A stretch of 64,000 nt of DNA from Paenibacillus woosongensis (GTDB lineage Bacteria > Bacillota > Bacilli > Paenibacillales > Paenibacillaceae). The notes under the pieces were generated by a model. That model did no database searches. It saw nothing but the letters and a program-made list of their open reading frames with translations, and was not told the DNA's origin. Shown in pieces: positions 7,616 through 16,723 of this stretch (position 1 is its first letter; each line of letters starts with the position of its first letter). The position numbers were made by a program, and so were the translations under genes. The stretch is from NCBI RefSeq assembly GCF_030122845.1, contig NZ_CP126084.1, positions 3,038,001 to 3,102,000 of the forward strand. Direction: 5' to 3'.

Positions 7616-8044
7616 ATGGCTGTTGATGTGTATTTCAATTTTAATGGGAACTGCCGCGAAGCTGTAGAGTTCTACGCCGATGTATTTAACACCGGAGCAC
7701 CGCATATCATGACCTTTGCAGAAGCGCCGCCGAATCCGGGGTACAAGCTTCCCGATGAAGCGAAAGATCTAGTCATGCACGCACGCATCAACATTAAAGG
7801 AAGCAACGTGATGTTCTCCGATGTATTTCCGGGAATGCCTTACGTGCAGGGCAACAATATCACCCTAGCCTTCATCAGCGATGATCTGGAAGAGGTCAAG
7901 TCCGTGTTCCATAAATTAAAGGAAGGCGGCACGGTGAATATGGAGCTGCAGGAGACGTTCTGGAGCAAATGTTATGGCAGTGTTAAGGACAAGTTCGGCA
8001 CCGAGTGGCAGATCAGCCACGACAGCGGCGAAAATGCCATGTAA
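7616..8044 (+). CDS. VOC-family (glyoxalase/PhnB-like) protein
   Basis: ATG 7616 with AAGGAG at 7602-7607. 142 residues: VDVYFNFNGNCREAVEFYADVF at the start, MHARINIKGSNVMFSD in the middle, and FGTEWQISHD at the end are the PhnB/3-demethylubiquinone-9-methyltransferase-like VOC pattern. Such proteins are small cytoplasmic dimers related to glyoxalases and antibiotic-binding proteins; many have no known substrate. Base composition returns here to that of the core genome, marking the right edge of the island. Confidence 0.85.
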   Translation: MAVDVYFNFNGNCREAVEFYADVFNTGAPHIMTFAEAPPNPGYKLPDEAKDLVMHARINIKGSNVMFSDVFPGMPYVQGNNITLAFISDDLEEVKSVFHKLKEGGTVNMELQETFWSKCYGSVKDKFGTEWQISHDSGENAM

Positions 8045-8099
8045 ACGATCGACTGAGCCAGCCAACACATTCATATCATAATTCATGCACCAAAAAACA

Positions 8100-8134
8100 A
8101 ACATCCCATCACACGCCTAGTGTAATGGGATGTT
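8100..8134. terminator. Bidirectional terminator, VOC gene / nrdF
   Basis: AACATCCCAT and ATGGGATGTT are perfect inverted repeats between converging genes, with flanking A- and T-rich runs. Confidence 0.75.
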
Positions 8135-8164
8135 CTTTGTTAACCGCAAGTACAGCAAATGCGA

Positions 8165-9160
8165 TTACCAGATATTCGATTCCTTCACCCTCTGGTCGAG
8201 GAATGCAAAGTCATCGTCACGCAGCGGCTCGACCGTACCTTTCTGGTACCCCTTACCCTTCGTGGAGAAGAAGTCATGCGTACTCGTCTCTGTGCGAATT
8301 CCGTTCAGCACCACCGGGTTGATCTCTTCCTCTTCAAAGGCCGGCTCGATGCCCAGGTTCATTAACGCTTTGTTCGCGTTGTAACGAATATACTTCTTCA
8401 CTTCATGAGTCAAGCCAATCGGATCGTACAGTTCCTCAGTATATTCCAGCTCATTCTTGTACAGATCCATCAGCAGGTCGTTCACGAACTTCTCAGCAAT
8501 CTCCTGCTCCTCTGCGTTCAATTGCTGGAAGACTTCCTGTGCAAGCAGGCCGACGAACACACCGTGCACACTCTCGTCACGGATGATCAGCTTGATGATC
8601 TCCCCGCTCGCCACCATTTTCCCTTGCCCCGCCAAATACAGCGGATAGAAGAACCCGGAGTAGAACAGGAAGCTCTCCAGGAAGACCGAGGCGACCATGG
8701 CCTGATACAGGCTCAACTGCTCGCCCTGATCGATATTCCGATAATAGGAATCAATTCGGTGCGTCTTGTACTGCAAATATTTATTGCTGCGTACCCACTG
8801 GAAGGTTTCACTGATCATTTCACTGCTGGCCACGGTTGTAAAAATCGTGCTGTAGCTCTTGGCATGGATTTCCTCCATCGCCGCCTGAAAAATCAGGATC
8901 GCCTTCTTCTGCTTCCCTTCCACATGCTGCGCAATCAGCGGCATGCCGACGTTCCCCTGCTCTGTGTCGAGCAGCGTCAAGCCGCCCAACACTTTCATGA
9001 ATGTATTCTTCTCTGCGCTGCTCAGCTCGGTCCAGGACTTCAGGTCCTTGGATACCGGAATTTCCGTGTCCAGCCAAAATTGTGACGTATTTTGCGTCCA
9101 CAGCATTTCCGTATAATCCGCTTCCGGCGCATTCCAGTTCACCGCTTCAAACTTCGTCAT
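8165..9160 (-). CDS. nrdF: Class Ib ribonucleotide reductase, beta subunit
   Basis: ATG 9160 is chosen because AGGAGG lies 9-10 nt upstream; the longer frame to 9193 runs through this site. 331 residues. The metal/radical site is visible: MEEIHAKSY gives Glu96, His99 and Tyr103 (equivalent to the E-x2-H-x3-Y radical site), and DESVHG gives the second Glu/His pair. NrdF carries the dinuclear metal-tyrosyl radical that starts nucleotide reduction by NrdE in the cytoplasm. Last gene of nrdI-nrdE-nrdF; 50 bp after nrdE. Confidence 0.95.
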   Translation of the reverse strand: MTKFEAVNWNAPEADYTEMLWTQNTSQFWLDTEIPVSKDLKSWTELSSAEKNTFMKVLGGLTLLDTEQGNVGMPLIAQHVEGKQKKAILIFQAAMEEIHAKSYSTIFTTVASSEMISETFQWVRSNKYLQYKTHRIDSYYRNIDQGEQLSLYQAMVASVFLESFLFYSGFFYPLYLAGQGKMVASGEIIKLIIRDESVHGVFVGLLAQEVFQQLNAEEQEIAEKFVNDLLMDLYKNELEYTEELYDPIGLTHEVKKYIRYNANKALMNLGIEPAFEEEEINPVVLNGIRTETSTHDFFSTKGKGYQKGTVEPLRDDDFAFLDQRVKESNIW

Positions 9161-9210
9161 TCTTCGCTTTCCTCCTAGCTGCAACTCTAACATACAAGCC
9201 GTCTATCCAT

Positions 9211-11340
9211 TTAAATAACGCAGCTGATGCACTCTTCGATCGTTCTTTTTCTCGTGCGAGTGTAATAGAGGGTCTTCAGCCCTTTTTTCTGCGCATAAAT
9301 ATAGTATTTCGCCAAGTCTCTTGTCGTCAGGTTATCCTTCACATACAGAATCGTGGAAATCGCCTGGTCGATATGCACCTGTACTTCGGCTACGAGATCG
9401 ATCAGGTTGAACATATCCATATCGTAAGCTTCTTTATAGTAGAAGTAATTGCTTTCGTTCAGGAATGGCATCGGGTAGATCGTCTTGGAATCGCCGTATT
9501 CCCGCTCTTCAATGCGCTGCGTAATCGGGGCAATTGAAGCCGTCGACGACTGCAGATACGAAATCGAGCCCGTCGGCGCAATCGCCAGGCGATAAGCATG
9601 GTACAGCCCGTGCTTCATCGTATCTTCCTTCAGCCGCAGCCAGTCCTCGCGGGTTGGAATATGCTGGCCGGCGAACAATGCCTTCACCTTATCGGTGCGC
9701 GGCGAGTAGTCATTGTCCTCATAACGCTTGAAATAAGCTCCGCTCGCATATTCGCTCTGCTCGAAGTCCTTGAACGTCACTTGTCTCTCCCGGGCGATCA
9801 TCATCGAGCGCTCGATCGAATAGTAGTTCAGCATCATAAAGAACGTGCGCGCAAAATCAATCGCTTCCTTGGATTCGTAAGGAATATGGTTCAGCGCCAA
9901 AAATCCATGCAAATTCATCGCCCCAAGGCCGACGGAATGCAGCTCCCGATTCGCTTTGGCTACGGAAGGCACAATCTCCAGTTCGGTGCGGTCGCTGACC
10001 TCGGTCAGAGCGTCCATGGCCAGATGAACCGTCTCGCGCATCCGCTGGTTCTTCATCACGTTGACGATGTTTAGCGAGCCCAGGTTACAGGAAATGTCGC
10101 GCTGGATGACATCCTCCTGATTATAGTCGTTGATCGTCGACACTTCGCTCAGTTGCGCGATCTCGCTGCACAGATTGGAGAACTTCACGCGCCCGATATT
10201 CTTCAGGGCATGCTGTTCGTTCGTGTTATCCACGTACATGATGTACGGATAACCCGACTCCATTTGTGTTTGTGCAATTTTGATGATCAGATCGCGCGCC
10301 ACGATTTTTTTCTTGCGTACCTTCGGGTTGTTTACGAGCTCATCGTACATCGCCGTCAAATCCATATCGTCCAGATGGACGCCGTATTCCTGGTAGACGG
10401 TATGCGGATAGAACAGATACATGTCCTTGTCCTGCTCCACAAGCTCGAAGAACTTGTTCGGCGCCACAACGCCAAGGGACAATGTTTTGATGCGGATTTT
10501 CTCGTCGCTGTTGATCTTCTTCGTATCCAGAAACTCGTGAATGTCCGCATGGAACAAATTGAGGTAGACGACGCCGCTGCCGTCCCGCTGGCCCAGCTGG
10601 TTCGCGTAAGAGAACGCATCCTCGAACAGCTTCATCACGGGCAGCACGCCGCTCGCTTTGCCGTCCAGGCCTTTGATTTGCTCGCCGGCTGCGCGGATTT
10701 TGCTGAGATTCAGGCTGACGCCGCCGCCGATTTTGCTGAGCTGCAGCGCGGAATTGATCGCAAACCCGATCGCGTTCATCGAGTCATCGACCTCCAGCAG
10801 GAAGCAGCTGACGAGTTCCCCGCGGCGCTTCTTGCCCGCATTCAGGAACGTTGGCGTAGCTGGCTGATACTCCTGGGAGATCAGGACATCTGCATATTCC
10901 CCGGCTTTCTTGATGTCGCCGCCGCCGAGAAACAGCGCCGTAACGGCGATGCGATCCTCATAACGTTCCAGGAACTTCGAGCCGTCATTCGTTTTCATCG
11001 CATAGTTATTATAAAATTTAAATGCGCTCATAAAGGAAGGGAAACGGAACTTGCGCGCATAGAGATCCTCGTACAGCTTCTTCACATCGGCGAAATCGTA
11101 TTTGGCGAACAGCTCCGCCTCGTAGTAATCATGCTCGATCAGGTAATCGATTTTCTCCTTCAGGTCATGGAAGAACACGGTATTCTGATTCACGTAATCG
11201 ACGAAATAGCTGCGTGCCGCCTCCAGATCCTTATGGAACTGGAACTGCCCGTTCTTCTGCACCATAATTTCATTGTTAAGCTGTATCCAATTGGGAATTT
11301 GCGTTTGTGAAACGGGTTGAGTTGGCATGAGTGTAGTCAA
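9211..11340 (-). CDS. nrdE: Class Ib ribonucleotide reductase, alpha (catalytic) subunit
   Basis: Start taken as TTG 11340, 9 nt after AGGAGG; ATG 11328 is the alternative. The longer frame from 11373 would extend further into nrdI. About 709 residues, close to Bacillus NrdE (~700). Seen: Cys179 in GELVSCFLLE and the NLCSEI active-site motif (Cys391), YLQSSTAS, the RPSTPTFLNAGKKRRG-like region (QPATPTFLNAGKKRR) and a C-terminal C-x2-C (Cys704, Cys707) used for re-reduction. It converts ribonucleoside diphosphates to deoxy forms. It overlaps the 3' end of nrdI, so translation is probably coupled. No nrdH is adjacent. Confidence 0.95.
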   Translation of the reverse strand: MTTLMPTQPVSQTQIPNWIQLNNEIMVQKNGQFQFHKDLEAARSYFVDYVNQNTVFFHDLKEKIDYLIEHDYYEAELFAKYDFADVKKLYEDLYARKFRFPSFMSAFKFYNNYAMKTNDGSKFLERYEDRIAVTALFLGGGDIKKAGEYADVLISQEYQPATPTFLNAGKKRRGELVSCFLLEVDDSMNAIGFAINSALQLSKIGGGVSLNLSKIRAAGEQIKGLDGKASGVLPVMKLFEDAFSYANQLGQRDGSGVVYLNLFHADIHEFLDTKKINSDEKIRIKTLSLGVVAPNKFFELVEQDKDMYLFYPHTVYQEYGVHLDDMDLTAMYDELVNNPKVRKKKIVARDLIIKIAQTQMESGYPYIMYVDNTNEQHALKNIGRVKFSNLCSEIAQLSEVSTINDYNQEDVIQRDISCNLGSLNIVNVMKNQRMRETVHLAMDALTEVSDRTELEIVPSVAKANRELHSVGLGAMNLHGFLALNHIPYESKEAIDFARTFFMMLNYYSIERSMMIARERQVTFKDFEQSEYASGAYFKRYEDNDYSPRTDKVKALFAGQHIPTREDWLRLKEDTMKHGLYHAYRLAIAPTGSISYLQSSTASIAPITQRIEEREYGDSKTIYPMPFLNESNYFYYKEAYDMDMFNLIDLVAEVQVHIDQAISTILYVKDNLTTRDLAKYYIYAQKKGLKTLYYTRTRKRTIEECISCVI

Positions 11341-11686
11341 TTTGCTTAACCTCCTGTATAAATCTCTCGACATCCTTCTTGGTGCCGCTAAGCTCGAATT
11401 TCATCAATAAAGGGACCGAGTACATCTGTGCAACCTGATCCCCGGCCAGTCCGTAGCGAACGCCCCAGTTCGTATTGCCGCTTGCGGCAACGCCCTGCAG
11501 CAGCTCCCCGTTGTCCTCCAGAAATTTCAGGGTCGATTGAGGAACCTGGCCAAAGCCTGTCGTATATGTAATGAGTACAAATGGCCGATCAACGACCAAG
11601 CCGTCTCGAATCTGGACATGCTCTACATCCAGCTTGCTGACAAATCGTTTGACGTTACCCGTCTTCGAATCATAAACCACGAGCAT
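11276..11686 (-). CDS. nrdI: Flavodoxin-like NrdI, RNR cofactor maturation
   Basis: 136 residues from ATG 11686 behind GGGAGGG. MLVVYDSKTGNVKRFV is the flavodoxin phosphate-binding loop; TYTTGFGQVP and ASGNTNWGVRYGLAG are the FMN-contacting loops of NrdI. NrdI supplies oxidant for assembly of the Mn(III)2-tyrosyl radical cofactor in NrdF. The tail (VERFIQEVKQIDYTHANSTR...) extends past the usual end and overlaps nrdE. First gene of the operon, under two NrdR boxes. Confidence 0.93.
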   Translation of the reverse strand: MLVVYDSKTGNVKRFVSKLDVEHVQIRDGLVVDRPFVLITYTTGFGQVPQSTLKFLEDNGELLQGVAASGNTNWGVRYGLAGDQVAQMYSVPLLMKFELSGTKKDVERFIQEVKQIDYTHANSTRFTNANSQLDTA

Positions 11687-11781
11687 TGCTTTTCCCTCCC
11701 GTAAAGAAATAGCCCACCCGCAGGAGATGAGCCATCGGCAGCATCATTCAAATTGGAGTAATTCCTAATCCTCCAAGCGTT

Positions 11782-11829
11782 ACACTATATATGGTGTGCA
11801 AAGTCCGATGTTAATACAAAATATAGTGC
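11782..11829 (-). promoter_or_regulatory. Paired NrdR boxes upstream of nrdI
   Basis: Box 1 ACACTATATATGGTGT (11782-11797) matches the NrdR consensus ACACWATATATWGTGT at 15 of 16. Box 2 ATACAAAATATAGTGC (11814-11829) matches at 13 of 16. Start-to-start distance is 32 bp, three helical turns, the spacing known for NrdR tandem sites. The boxes lie about 95-145 bp before the nrdI start. Confidence 0.85.
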
Positions 11830-11887
11830 GTGTTTGTAATATACCTGTTTTCCCAAAATTAATCAAGGGCTATTTCTCCAATCAAAA

Positions 11888-11931
11888 AAGCTGTGACCTC
11901 CCGCTTGTTTCTCCCGGGCAAGCCACAGCTT
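11888..11931 (-). terminator. Terminator of the FecCD permease operon
   Basis: Minus strand: AAGCTGTG ... CACAGCTT outer stem with inner GCTTG/CAAGC pairing, followed by TTTTTTG. It lies just after the second permease gene. Confidence 0.7.
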
Positions 11932-11938
11932 CTGCAAT

Positions 11939-12979
11939 TCAACCTTTAACTTTTGACAGCAAATAGAGGAAATACGGGGCCCCAATAACGGCCACAACGA
12001 TGCCTGTTGGAATCTCCGTAGGCTGCATCAGCCAGCGCCCGATCGTATCGGCAACGATGACGAGCAGCGCGCCGGTCATAGCCGATGCCGGCAGCAGCAG
12101 CTCATGCTTCGGTCCGACAAGCCGCCTCGCCAAGTGGGGCGCGATCAGGCCGACGAAGCCGATACCGCCGCTAACCGCAACGGACGATCCAGCCAGTCCA
12201 ACCGCAACCGCCAACAGCAGCAGCCGCTCCTTCTCCACCGGTATGCCAAGCCCTGTTGCCGAATTCTCTCCCAGGTTCAGAATGTTCATCACCCGGGCTT
12301 TGTAGAACGCCAACGGAAGCAGCACGACGATCCATGGCAGCAGTGCAAGCACGAATTTCCAGTTGGAGCCCCAAATGCTGCCCGCCAGCCACGTCGCCAC
12401 AAACTGATATTTCTGCGGATCAAGCTTCAGCGTCAGCACGATCATTGCCGAGCTGATTCCAGCCGCTACGCCAATCCCGGTAAGAATGAGCCTTGTCGGT
12501 GACACGCCTTCATTCCGCTTATACGACAGAGCGTAGATGAGCGCAGCCGTCAACCCCGATCCAAGAAGCGCAAGCAGCGGAAGCAGAAATACGGAGCGAA
12601 ACGATGTCGTTGGAAAAAAGGAAACATAAAGCATCACCATCAGCCCTGCGCCGGCGTTGATGCCAAGGATGCCCGGATCCGCCAGCGGATTGCGGGATAT
12701 CCCCTGCAGGATGCAGCCTGAGACGGCCAGCCCGGCACCGATGAGCACGGAAATGACGATGCGCGGGAGCCGAAAGTCGAACAAGATTAGCGATTGCTTA
12801 TCGGTTCCCATGCCGAACAGTGTCTTGAGCACGTCAAGCGGCGACAGCCGGATGAACCCTGTGTTCATACTCACAATAAAAGCACAGACGATCAGAATGC
12901 CCAAAATCGTCATCACTAAGATGCCGCGCTGCGTTCTGCGTTTGCCAGAAGCCTGAGATAATCCCTGTATTGGTTCCAT
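11939..12979 (-). CDS. FecCD-type iron-siderophore ABC permease, subunit 2
   Basis: 346 residues with about nine or ten hydrophobic helices. Diagnostic FecCD/BtuC stretches: LPRIVISVLIGAGLAVSGCILQGISRNPLADPGILGINAGAG near residue 75, TGIGVAAGISSAM, and the coupling loop GGIGFVGLIAPHLARRLVGPKH, which contacts the ATPase. With the adjacent subunit it forms the membrane channel for ferric siderophores. Its ATG directly follows the previous stop (12980), so the two are one operon. Neither the binding protein nor the ATPase is encoded nearby. Confidence 0.92.
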   Translation of the reverse strand: MEPIQGLSQASGKRRTQRGILVMTILGILIVCAFIVSMNTGFIRLSPLDVLKTLFGMGTDKQSLILFDFRLPRIVISVLIGAGLAVSGCILQGISRNPLADPGILGINAGAGLMVMLYVSFFPTTSFRSVFLLPLLALLGSGLTAALIYALSYKRNEGVSPTRLILTGIGVAAGISSAMIVLTLKLDPQKYQFVATWLAGSIWGSNWKFVLALLPWIVVLLPLAFYKARVMNILNLGENSATGLGIPVEKERLLLLAVAVGLAGSSVAVSGGIGFVGLIAPHLARRLVGPKHELLLPASAMTGALLVIVADTIGRWLMQPTEIPTGIVVAVIGAPYFLYLLSKVKG

Positions 12980-14035
12980 CTATAACTCCCTCCTCTCTTT
13001 GCGTGCGAGATAGAGGAAGAAGGGCACGCCGATTAACGCGATAAGGGCGCCCAGCGGCGTTTCCGCCGGGGCATTGATCATTCTCGCCGCCAGATCGGCA
13101 AAGACAACCAGCAGGCTCCCAAGGATGGCCGAGCAAGGGATGATTGTCCGGTAATCGACGCCAACCAGAAACCGGGTCAAATGGGGGATAATCAGCCCGA
13201 TAAAACCGACAGAACCGACGACAGCCACTGACGAACCCGCCAGGATGAGCACGATCACCGTCCCTGCCAGCTTGACCAGCCCTGTCCGCTGCCCGAGACC
13301 CACAGCCACCTCTTCCCCGAGGCTTAGCATCGTAATCGAACGCGACAGCATCATCGCGCCGAGCAGCGCGCCTCCAATCCAGGGAAGCATGATTTTCAAT
13401 TGAAACCATTTTGTTCCGGCCACACCGCCCGCGTACCAGAAGGCCAGGTCCTGGCCAACCCGGAAATACAGCGCAACGCCTTCGCTCAGAGCTACCAGCA
13501 AAGCGCTGACCGCTGCCCCGGCCAACACAAGACGCACGGGAGTGACCCCTCCCTTAGCCAGCGAACTGATCCCGAAGACCAGTCCTGCGCCCGCTCCTGC
13601 GCCCAGGAAGGAATATAAAATGAGCATATTAAACGATAGCCCCGGAAAAAAAGCAAAGCATATAGCCAGAGCAAAGCCTGCGCCTGAATTAAGGCCGAGC
13701 AGCCCGGAATCCGCCATCGGATTGCGGGTCATTCCCTGCATCAACGCACCGGCAACGGCGAAGCCTGCACCGACCAAGACTCCGCCAAGTACACGGGGCA
13801 GGCGTATTTCCTGAATGATTTGATGCTGCGTCAGCTCTGGATTGTAGCGGAACACCGCTTCCCATACCGTCATGAAATCAATGTCCGCCGCTCCAAATGA
13901 AACCGATAGTATAATTCCAAATATTAAAGCGGCGATTCCCCCGAAAAGGATCAAAGAGACGACAAGCGGTCTTGTTCGCGGCTTCAGGTTACGCAGATTT
14001 CGCCCCGTCTTTGTTGTTTCAACTATTTCAGCCAT
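12980..14035 (-). CDS. FecCD-type iron-siderophore ABC permease, subunit 1
   Basis: 351 residues from ATG 14035. After a cytoplasmic N-terminus (KTGRNLRNLKPRTRP) the first helix begins. It shows the same family marks as its partner: RLPRVLGGVLVGAGFAVAGALMQGMTRNPMADSGLLGLNSGAG, and the ATPase-coupling segment GSVGFIGLIIPHLTRFLVGVDY. Heterodimeric permease of an iron(III)-hydroxamate or similar importer in the cytoplasmic membrane. A Fur box 33 bp upstream indicates iron repression. Only permeases are present, so the lipoprotein and ATPase must be encoded elsewhere, as is usual for some Bacillales siderophore systems. Confidence 0.92.
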   Translation of the reverse strand: MAEIVETTKTGRNLRNLKPRTRPLVVSLILFGGIAALIFGIILSVSFGAADIDFMTVWEAVFRYNPELTQHQIIQEIRLPRVLGGVLVGAGFAVAGALMQGMTRNPMADSGLLGLNSGAGFALAICFAFFPGLSFNMLILYSFLGAGAGAGLVFGISSLAKGGVTPVRLVLAGAAVSALLVALSEGVALYFRVGQDLAFWYAGGVAGTKWFQLKIMLPWIGGALLGAMMLSRSITMLSLGEEVAVGLGQRTGLVKLAGTVIVLILAGSSVAVVGSVGFIGLIIPHLTRFLVGVDYRTIIPCSAILGSLLVVFADLAARMINAPAETPLGALIALIGVPFFLYLARKERREL

Positions 14036-14067
14036 GTGTAGTTCTCCCTATACTGATACAATGATAC

Positions 14068-14082
14068 TGATAATCGTTCTCA
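14068..14082 (-). promoter_or_regulatory. Fur box before the FecCD operon
   Basis: TGATAAT-C-GTTCTCA fits the 7-1-7 Fur consensus TGATAAT-N-ATTATCA with two mismatches, in the 71-bp gap between the histidine kinase stop and the permease start. Confidence 0.65.
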
Positions 14083-14106
14083 TTATATGTCTTGCGTCGA
14101 TACTCG

Positions 14107-14940
14107 TCAAGGTATCGGCTGTTTTTGAATGATGACCATCGTTTGCTCGCCGTTCCGTTCAATCTCTAACCTCCACCCCATCATGGCCGCCCGATCCTGC
14201 ATCATCTTAATGCCATAGCTATGGCTGCCTGGATGGCCGTGCATGTCAAAACCAACCCCGTCGTCAGTAACGGAACACGCCCAACCTGCGTCCGTAAGAT
14301 GTCCTTCAATATGAACTTCTTTCGCTCTCGCATGCTTATGGATGTTAAACAGCGATTCACGGATCAAAGCAAGCAGCTCGACCTTATCCCGAACCGTTAA
14401 TTGCTCTTCCGGAATGTCCCAGCACAAGTGAATATGCAGATCCGTTTCTTGTTTAAGCTCCCCGATCAAGCTGTCGATCCCCTGCATCCAAGAGACGGAA
14501 TCTGGAGCTGCCGGATGGCGCAAATTCGCGATCGCTTCGCGAACATAGGTATTCGTACGGTGAATATTGTTCTTCAACTTCTCAAAGGTTACATGGTCGT
14601 TCACCTGAGCCTTCTCGATTTTGCTCACCTGGGCATTTAAAAGAAATAAGGACTGCGCGATGCCGTCATGGATTTCCCTGGCGATCTTCTCCCGTTCCTC
14701 TAAGGCGGCCTTATGCGCCTTCGCCTCATTCAGTTCCTGCTGAATTTGCTCCATCATCTTGAACAACTGAGTCAGCAGGAGAACCGATACCAGGAATACG
14801 ATGGCCGGGGTCAGCCAGTTCCCCAGCTCCATCGAAATGACGGACAATAAATATTCGTGCCGAACGAACTCCCAGATCCCGATCGTTATTGTAGGAATGG
14901 CAAGAATCAGATATTTGATTTGCTGATAGGTTATTTTCAT
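14107..14940 (-). CDS. Sensor histidine kinase, NarL/LiaS class (HisKA_3), no adjacent response regulator
   Basis: ATG 14940 is chosen because GGAGG sits 5 nt upstream; ATG 14952 is the longer alternative. About 277 residues. Two N-terminal membrane helices (ILAIPTITIGIWEFV; WLTPAIVFLVSVLLLTQLF) with a short external loop, a coiled-coil linker, then the HisKA_3 box EREKIAREIHDGIAQSL with the phospho-accepting His, and an HATPase region with DDGVGFD (G1) and HSYGIKMMQDRA (G2). By family it phosphorylates a NarL-type regulator. No regulator gene lies on either side: iron permeases follow and the ger operon diverges. The tiny sensor loop suggests membrane-stress sensing. Confidence 0.88.
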   Translation of the reverse strand: MKITYQQIKYLILAIPTITIGIWEFVRHEYLLSVISMELGNWLTPAIVFLVSVLLLTQLFKMMEQIQQELNEAKAHKAALEEREKIAREIHDGIAQSLFLLNAQVSKIEKAQVNDHVTFEKLKNNIHRTNTYVREAIANLRHPAAPDSVSWMQGIDSLIGELKQETDLHIHLCWDIPEEQLTVRDKVELLALIRESLFNIHKHARAKEVHIEGHLTDAGWACSVTDDGVGFDMHGHPGSHSYGIKMMQDRAAMMGWRLEIERNGEQTMVIIQKQPIP

Positions 14941-15109
14941 ATATGCCTCCATTCCAATCTAATTCCCCCTGTCACTAGCCTCCCCGCCTTGTCCGCTGAA
15001 GATCATCCCTCATTATAATAACAGTTTACAAGAGAGATGCGGAATAAAATATCGGCATTATGCAAATCTTTATATTACCTGCAGATTCCAACAAGGAGGA
15101 GCCGAGCAC

Positions 15110-16720
15110 ATGTCATTTTGGATCAAACTGCTGCGAAGATCACGCAAAAACAATAGCCACGTTCGACTCCCCGAACACGTGCATAAAGCAATTCCCGCTA
15201 GTTCTTCTGTAGGCGGCGATGCTTCTCCTTCCAGAAATGATGGGCGGGAGGATGAACGCGTGCCCTGGATGAAGCAGCAGCTCGCTAATTGTTCGGATAT
15301 CGTCTTTCGCGAATTCAAGATCAAAGCAGGCTATCGTTGTACACTGATATATATAAGGAGTACGGTGGACCAGACGACCATTCAAGATGTCATCCTCCGC
15401 GGGCTGCTGGACTACAGCGGATCCGAGGACAACGGGCTTATTCGTTATCTATTTGACGACCAGGCGATCTCTGTCTCCGAAATCAAAATCGTCACGGAGA
15501 CAAGCGAGGCCCTCAAAACCGTTCTTAGTTTCGGAATCGTACTGATGATTGAGGGAGAATCCCGGATCATGACTTTCCCTTCCGCTTCTTCCTTATCTAC
15601 CCGGGCGATTGAAGAAGCGCCGAACGAGTCGGTCATCCGCGGTCCGAGGGAAGCCTTTAATGAAAGCCTGGATACGAGTCTATCGCTGGTCCGCAGAAGA
15701 TTGAAGAGCAAAAATTTAAAGACAGAAGAGCTTAATCTGGGCTCCGAGACCAATACGAGATTCGTCATCGCTTACATTGAAGGCATCTGCAAGCCAGAGC
15801 TCGTTCAGGAAATCAAGCGAAGACTATCCTATCTCGAGATTGATGCGGTCTTAGGTTCATCCACCTTAGAGGAGACCATAGAGGACTCGCCTTATTCTCC
15901 ATTTCCGCAAATTGAGTATACGGAGCGGCCTGACATCGTCAGCGCTTCGCTGCTGGAAGGACGCGTTGGGATCATCGTTGATGGAACCCCCTCCGCGATT
16001 TTGGCGCCGGTTACACTGCCGATGCTTCTGCAGACGTCAGAAGATTATTTTCAAAGGTATATCGCCGCCACCTGGATCCGCTGGATCAGGTACCTGTTTC
16101 TGTTTGTTTCCCTGCTGCTGCCGTCGCTGTACATCGCCATTACGACATTCCACCCGGAAATGATCCCTTACAAGCTGTTAATGACCATCGCTGCAGCTAG
16201 AGAAATCGTGCCCTTTCCCGCCTTCGTAGAAGCGTTCATCATGGAATTATCCTTCGAAGCGCTGCGGGAAGCCTCCATTCGCATTCCTAAATCGATTGGC
16301 CAAGCTGTTTCGATTATTGGCGCACTGATTATCGGTACAGCGGCGGTACAAGCAGGGATCGTCTCGGCGGCCATGGTCATTATTGTCTCTCTGACCGGTA
16401 TCGCCTCCTTCATGATCCCGCATTTTGACCTTGGACTGTCAATCCGGCTGCTCCGCTTTCCGATTATGGCGCTGGCATCGATGCTTGGCCTGTTCGGCAT
16501 CACCTGCGGATTGATCATCTTATACATTCATTTGCTTAACCTCAAATCGCTCGGAGTGCCCTATTTATACCCGTTCACCCCGCTAGTCAAAGCGGATTTG
16601 AACGATACACTAGTGCGTGCCCCATGGTGGGCTATGCGGAACCGGCCTGAAGCCTTGACCCGCAACGAACAACGCCTGAAGAAAAACCCTCGCGGCTGGG
16701 TAAAACAGAAGGAGGATTGA
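15110..16720 (+). CDS. Spore germination receptor subunit A (GerA family)
   Basis: 536 residues from ATG 15110 behind AAGGAGGAG. A ~270-residue hydrophilic N-terminal part precedes SLLEGRVGIIVDGTPSAILAPVTLPMLLQTSEDYFQRY, the strongly conserved GerA/SpoVAF entry, followed by five or six membrane helices and the PYLYPFTPL motif. In GerA-type receptors this subunit oligomerises in the spore inner membrane as a nutrient-gated channel. First gene of A-C-D-B, with short gaps or overlaps throughout. I looked for a SigG promoter upstream and found none convincing. Confidence 0.93.
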   Translation: MSFWIKLLRRSRKNNSHVRLPEHVHKAIPASSSVGGDASPSRNDGREDERVPWMKQQLANCSDIVFREFKIKAGYRCTLIYIRSTVDQTTIQDVILRGLLDYSGSEDNGLIRYLFDDQAISVSEIKIVTETSEALKTVLSFGIVLMIEGESRIMTFPSASSLSTRAIEEAPNESVIRGPREAFNESLDTSLSLVRRRLKSKNLKTEELNLGSETNTRFVIAYIEGICKPELVQEIKRRLSYLEIDAVLGSSTLEETIEDSPYSPFPQIEYTERPDIVSASLLEGRVGIIVDGTPSAILAPVTLPMLLQTSEDYFQRYIAATWIRWIRYLFLFVSLLLPSLYIAITTFHPEMIPYKLLMTIAAAREIVPFPAFVEAFIMELSFEALREASIRIPKSIGQAVSIIGALIIGTAAVQAGIVSAAMVIIVSLTGIASFMIPHFDLGLSIRLLRFPIMALASMLGLFGITCGLIILYIHLLNLKSLGVPYLYPFTPLVKADLNDTLVRAPWWAMRNRPEALTRNEQRLKKNPRGWVKQKED

Positions 16721-16723
16721 GCC

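Noticed and set aside
10153..11310. Plus-strand frame of 385 codons opposite nrdE
   Set aside because: Antisense shadow of a highly conserved gene; low-complexity composition and no ribosome-binding site.
15000..15109. SigG-type promoter before the ger operon
   Set aside because: CATTATG and GAATA-like pieces exist but no -35/-10 pair at 17-18 bp spacing could be found.
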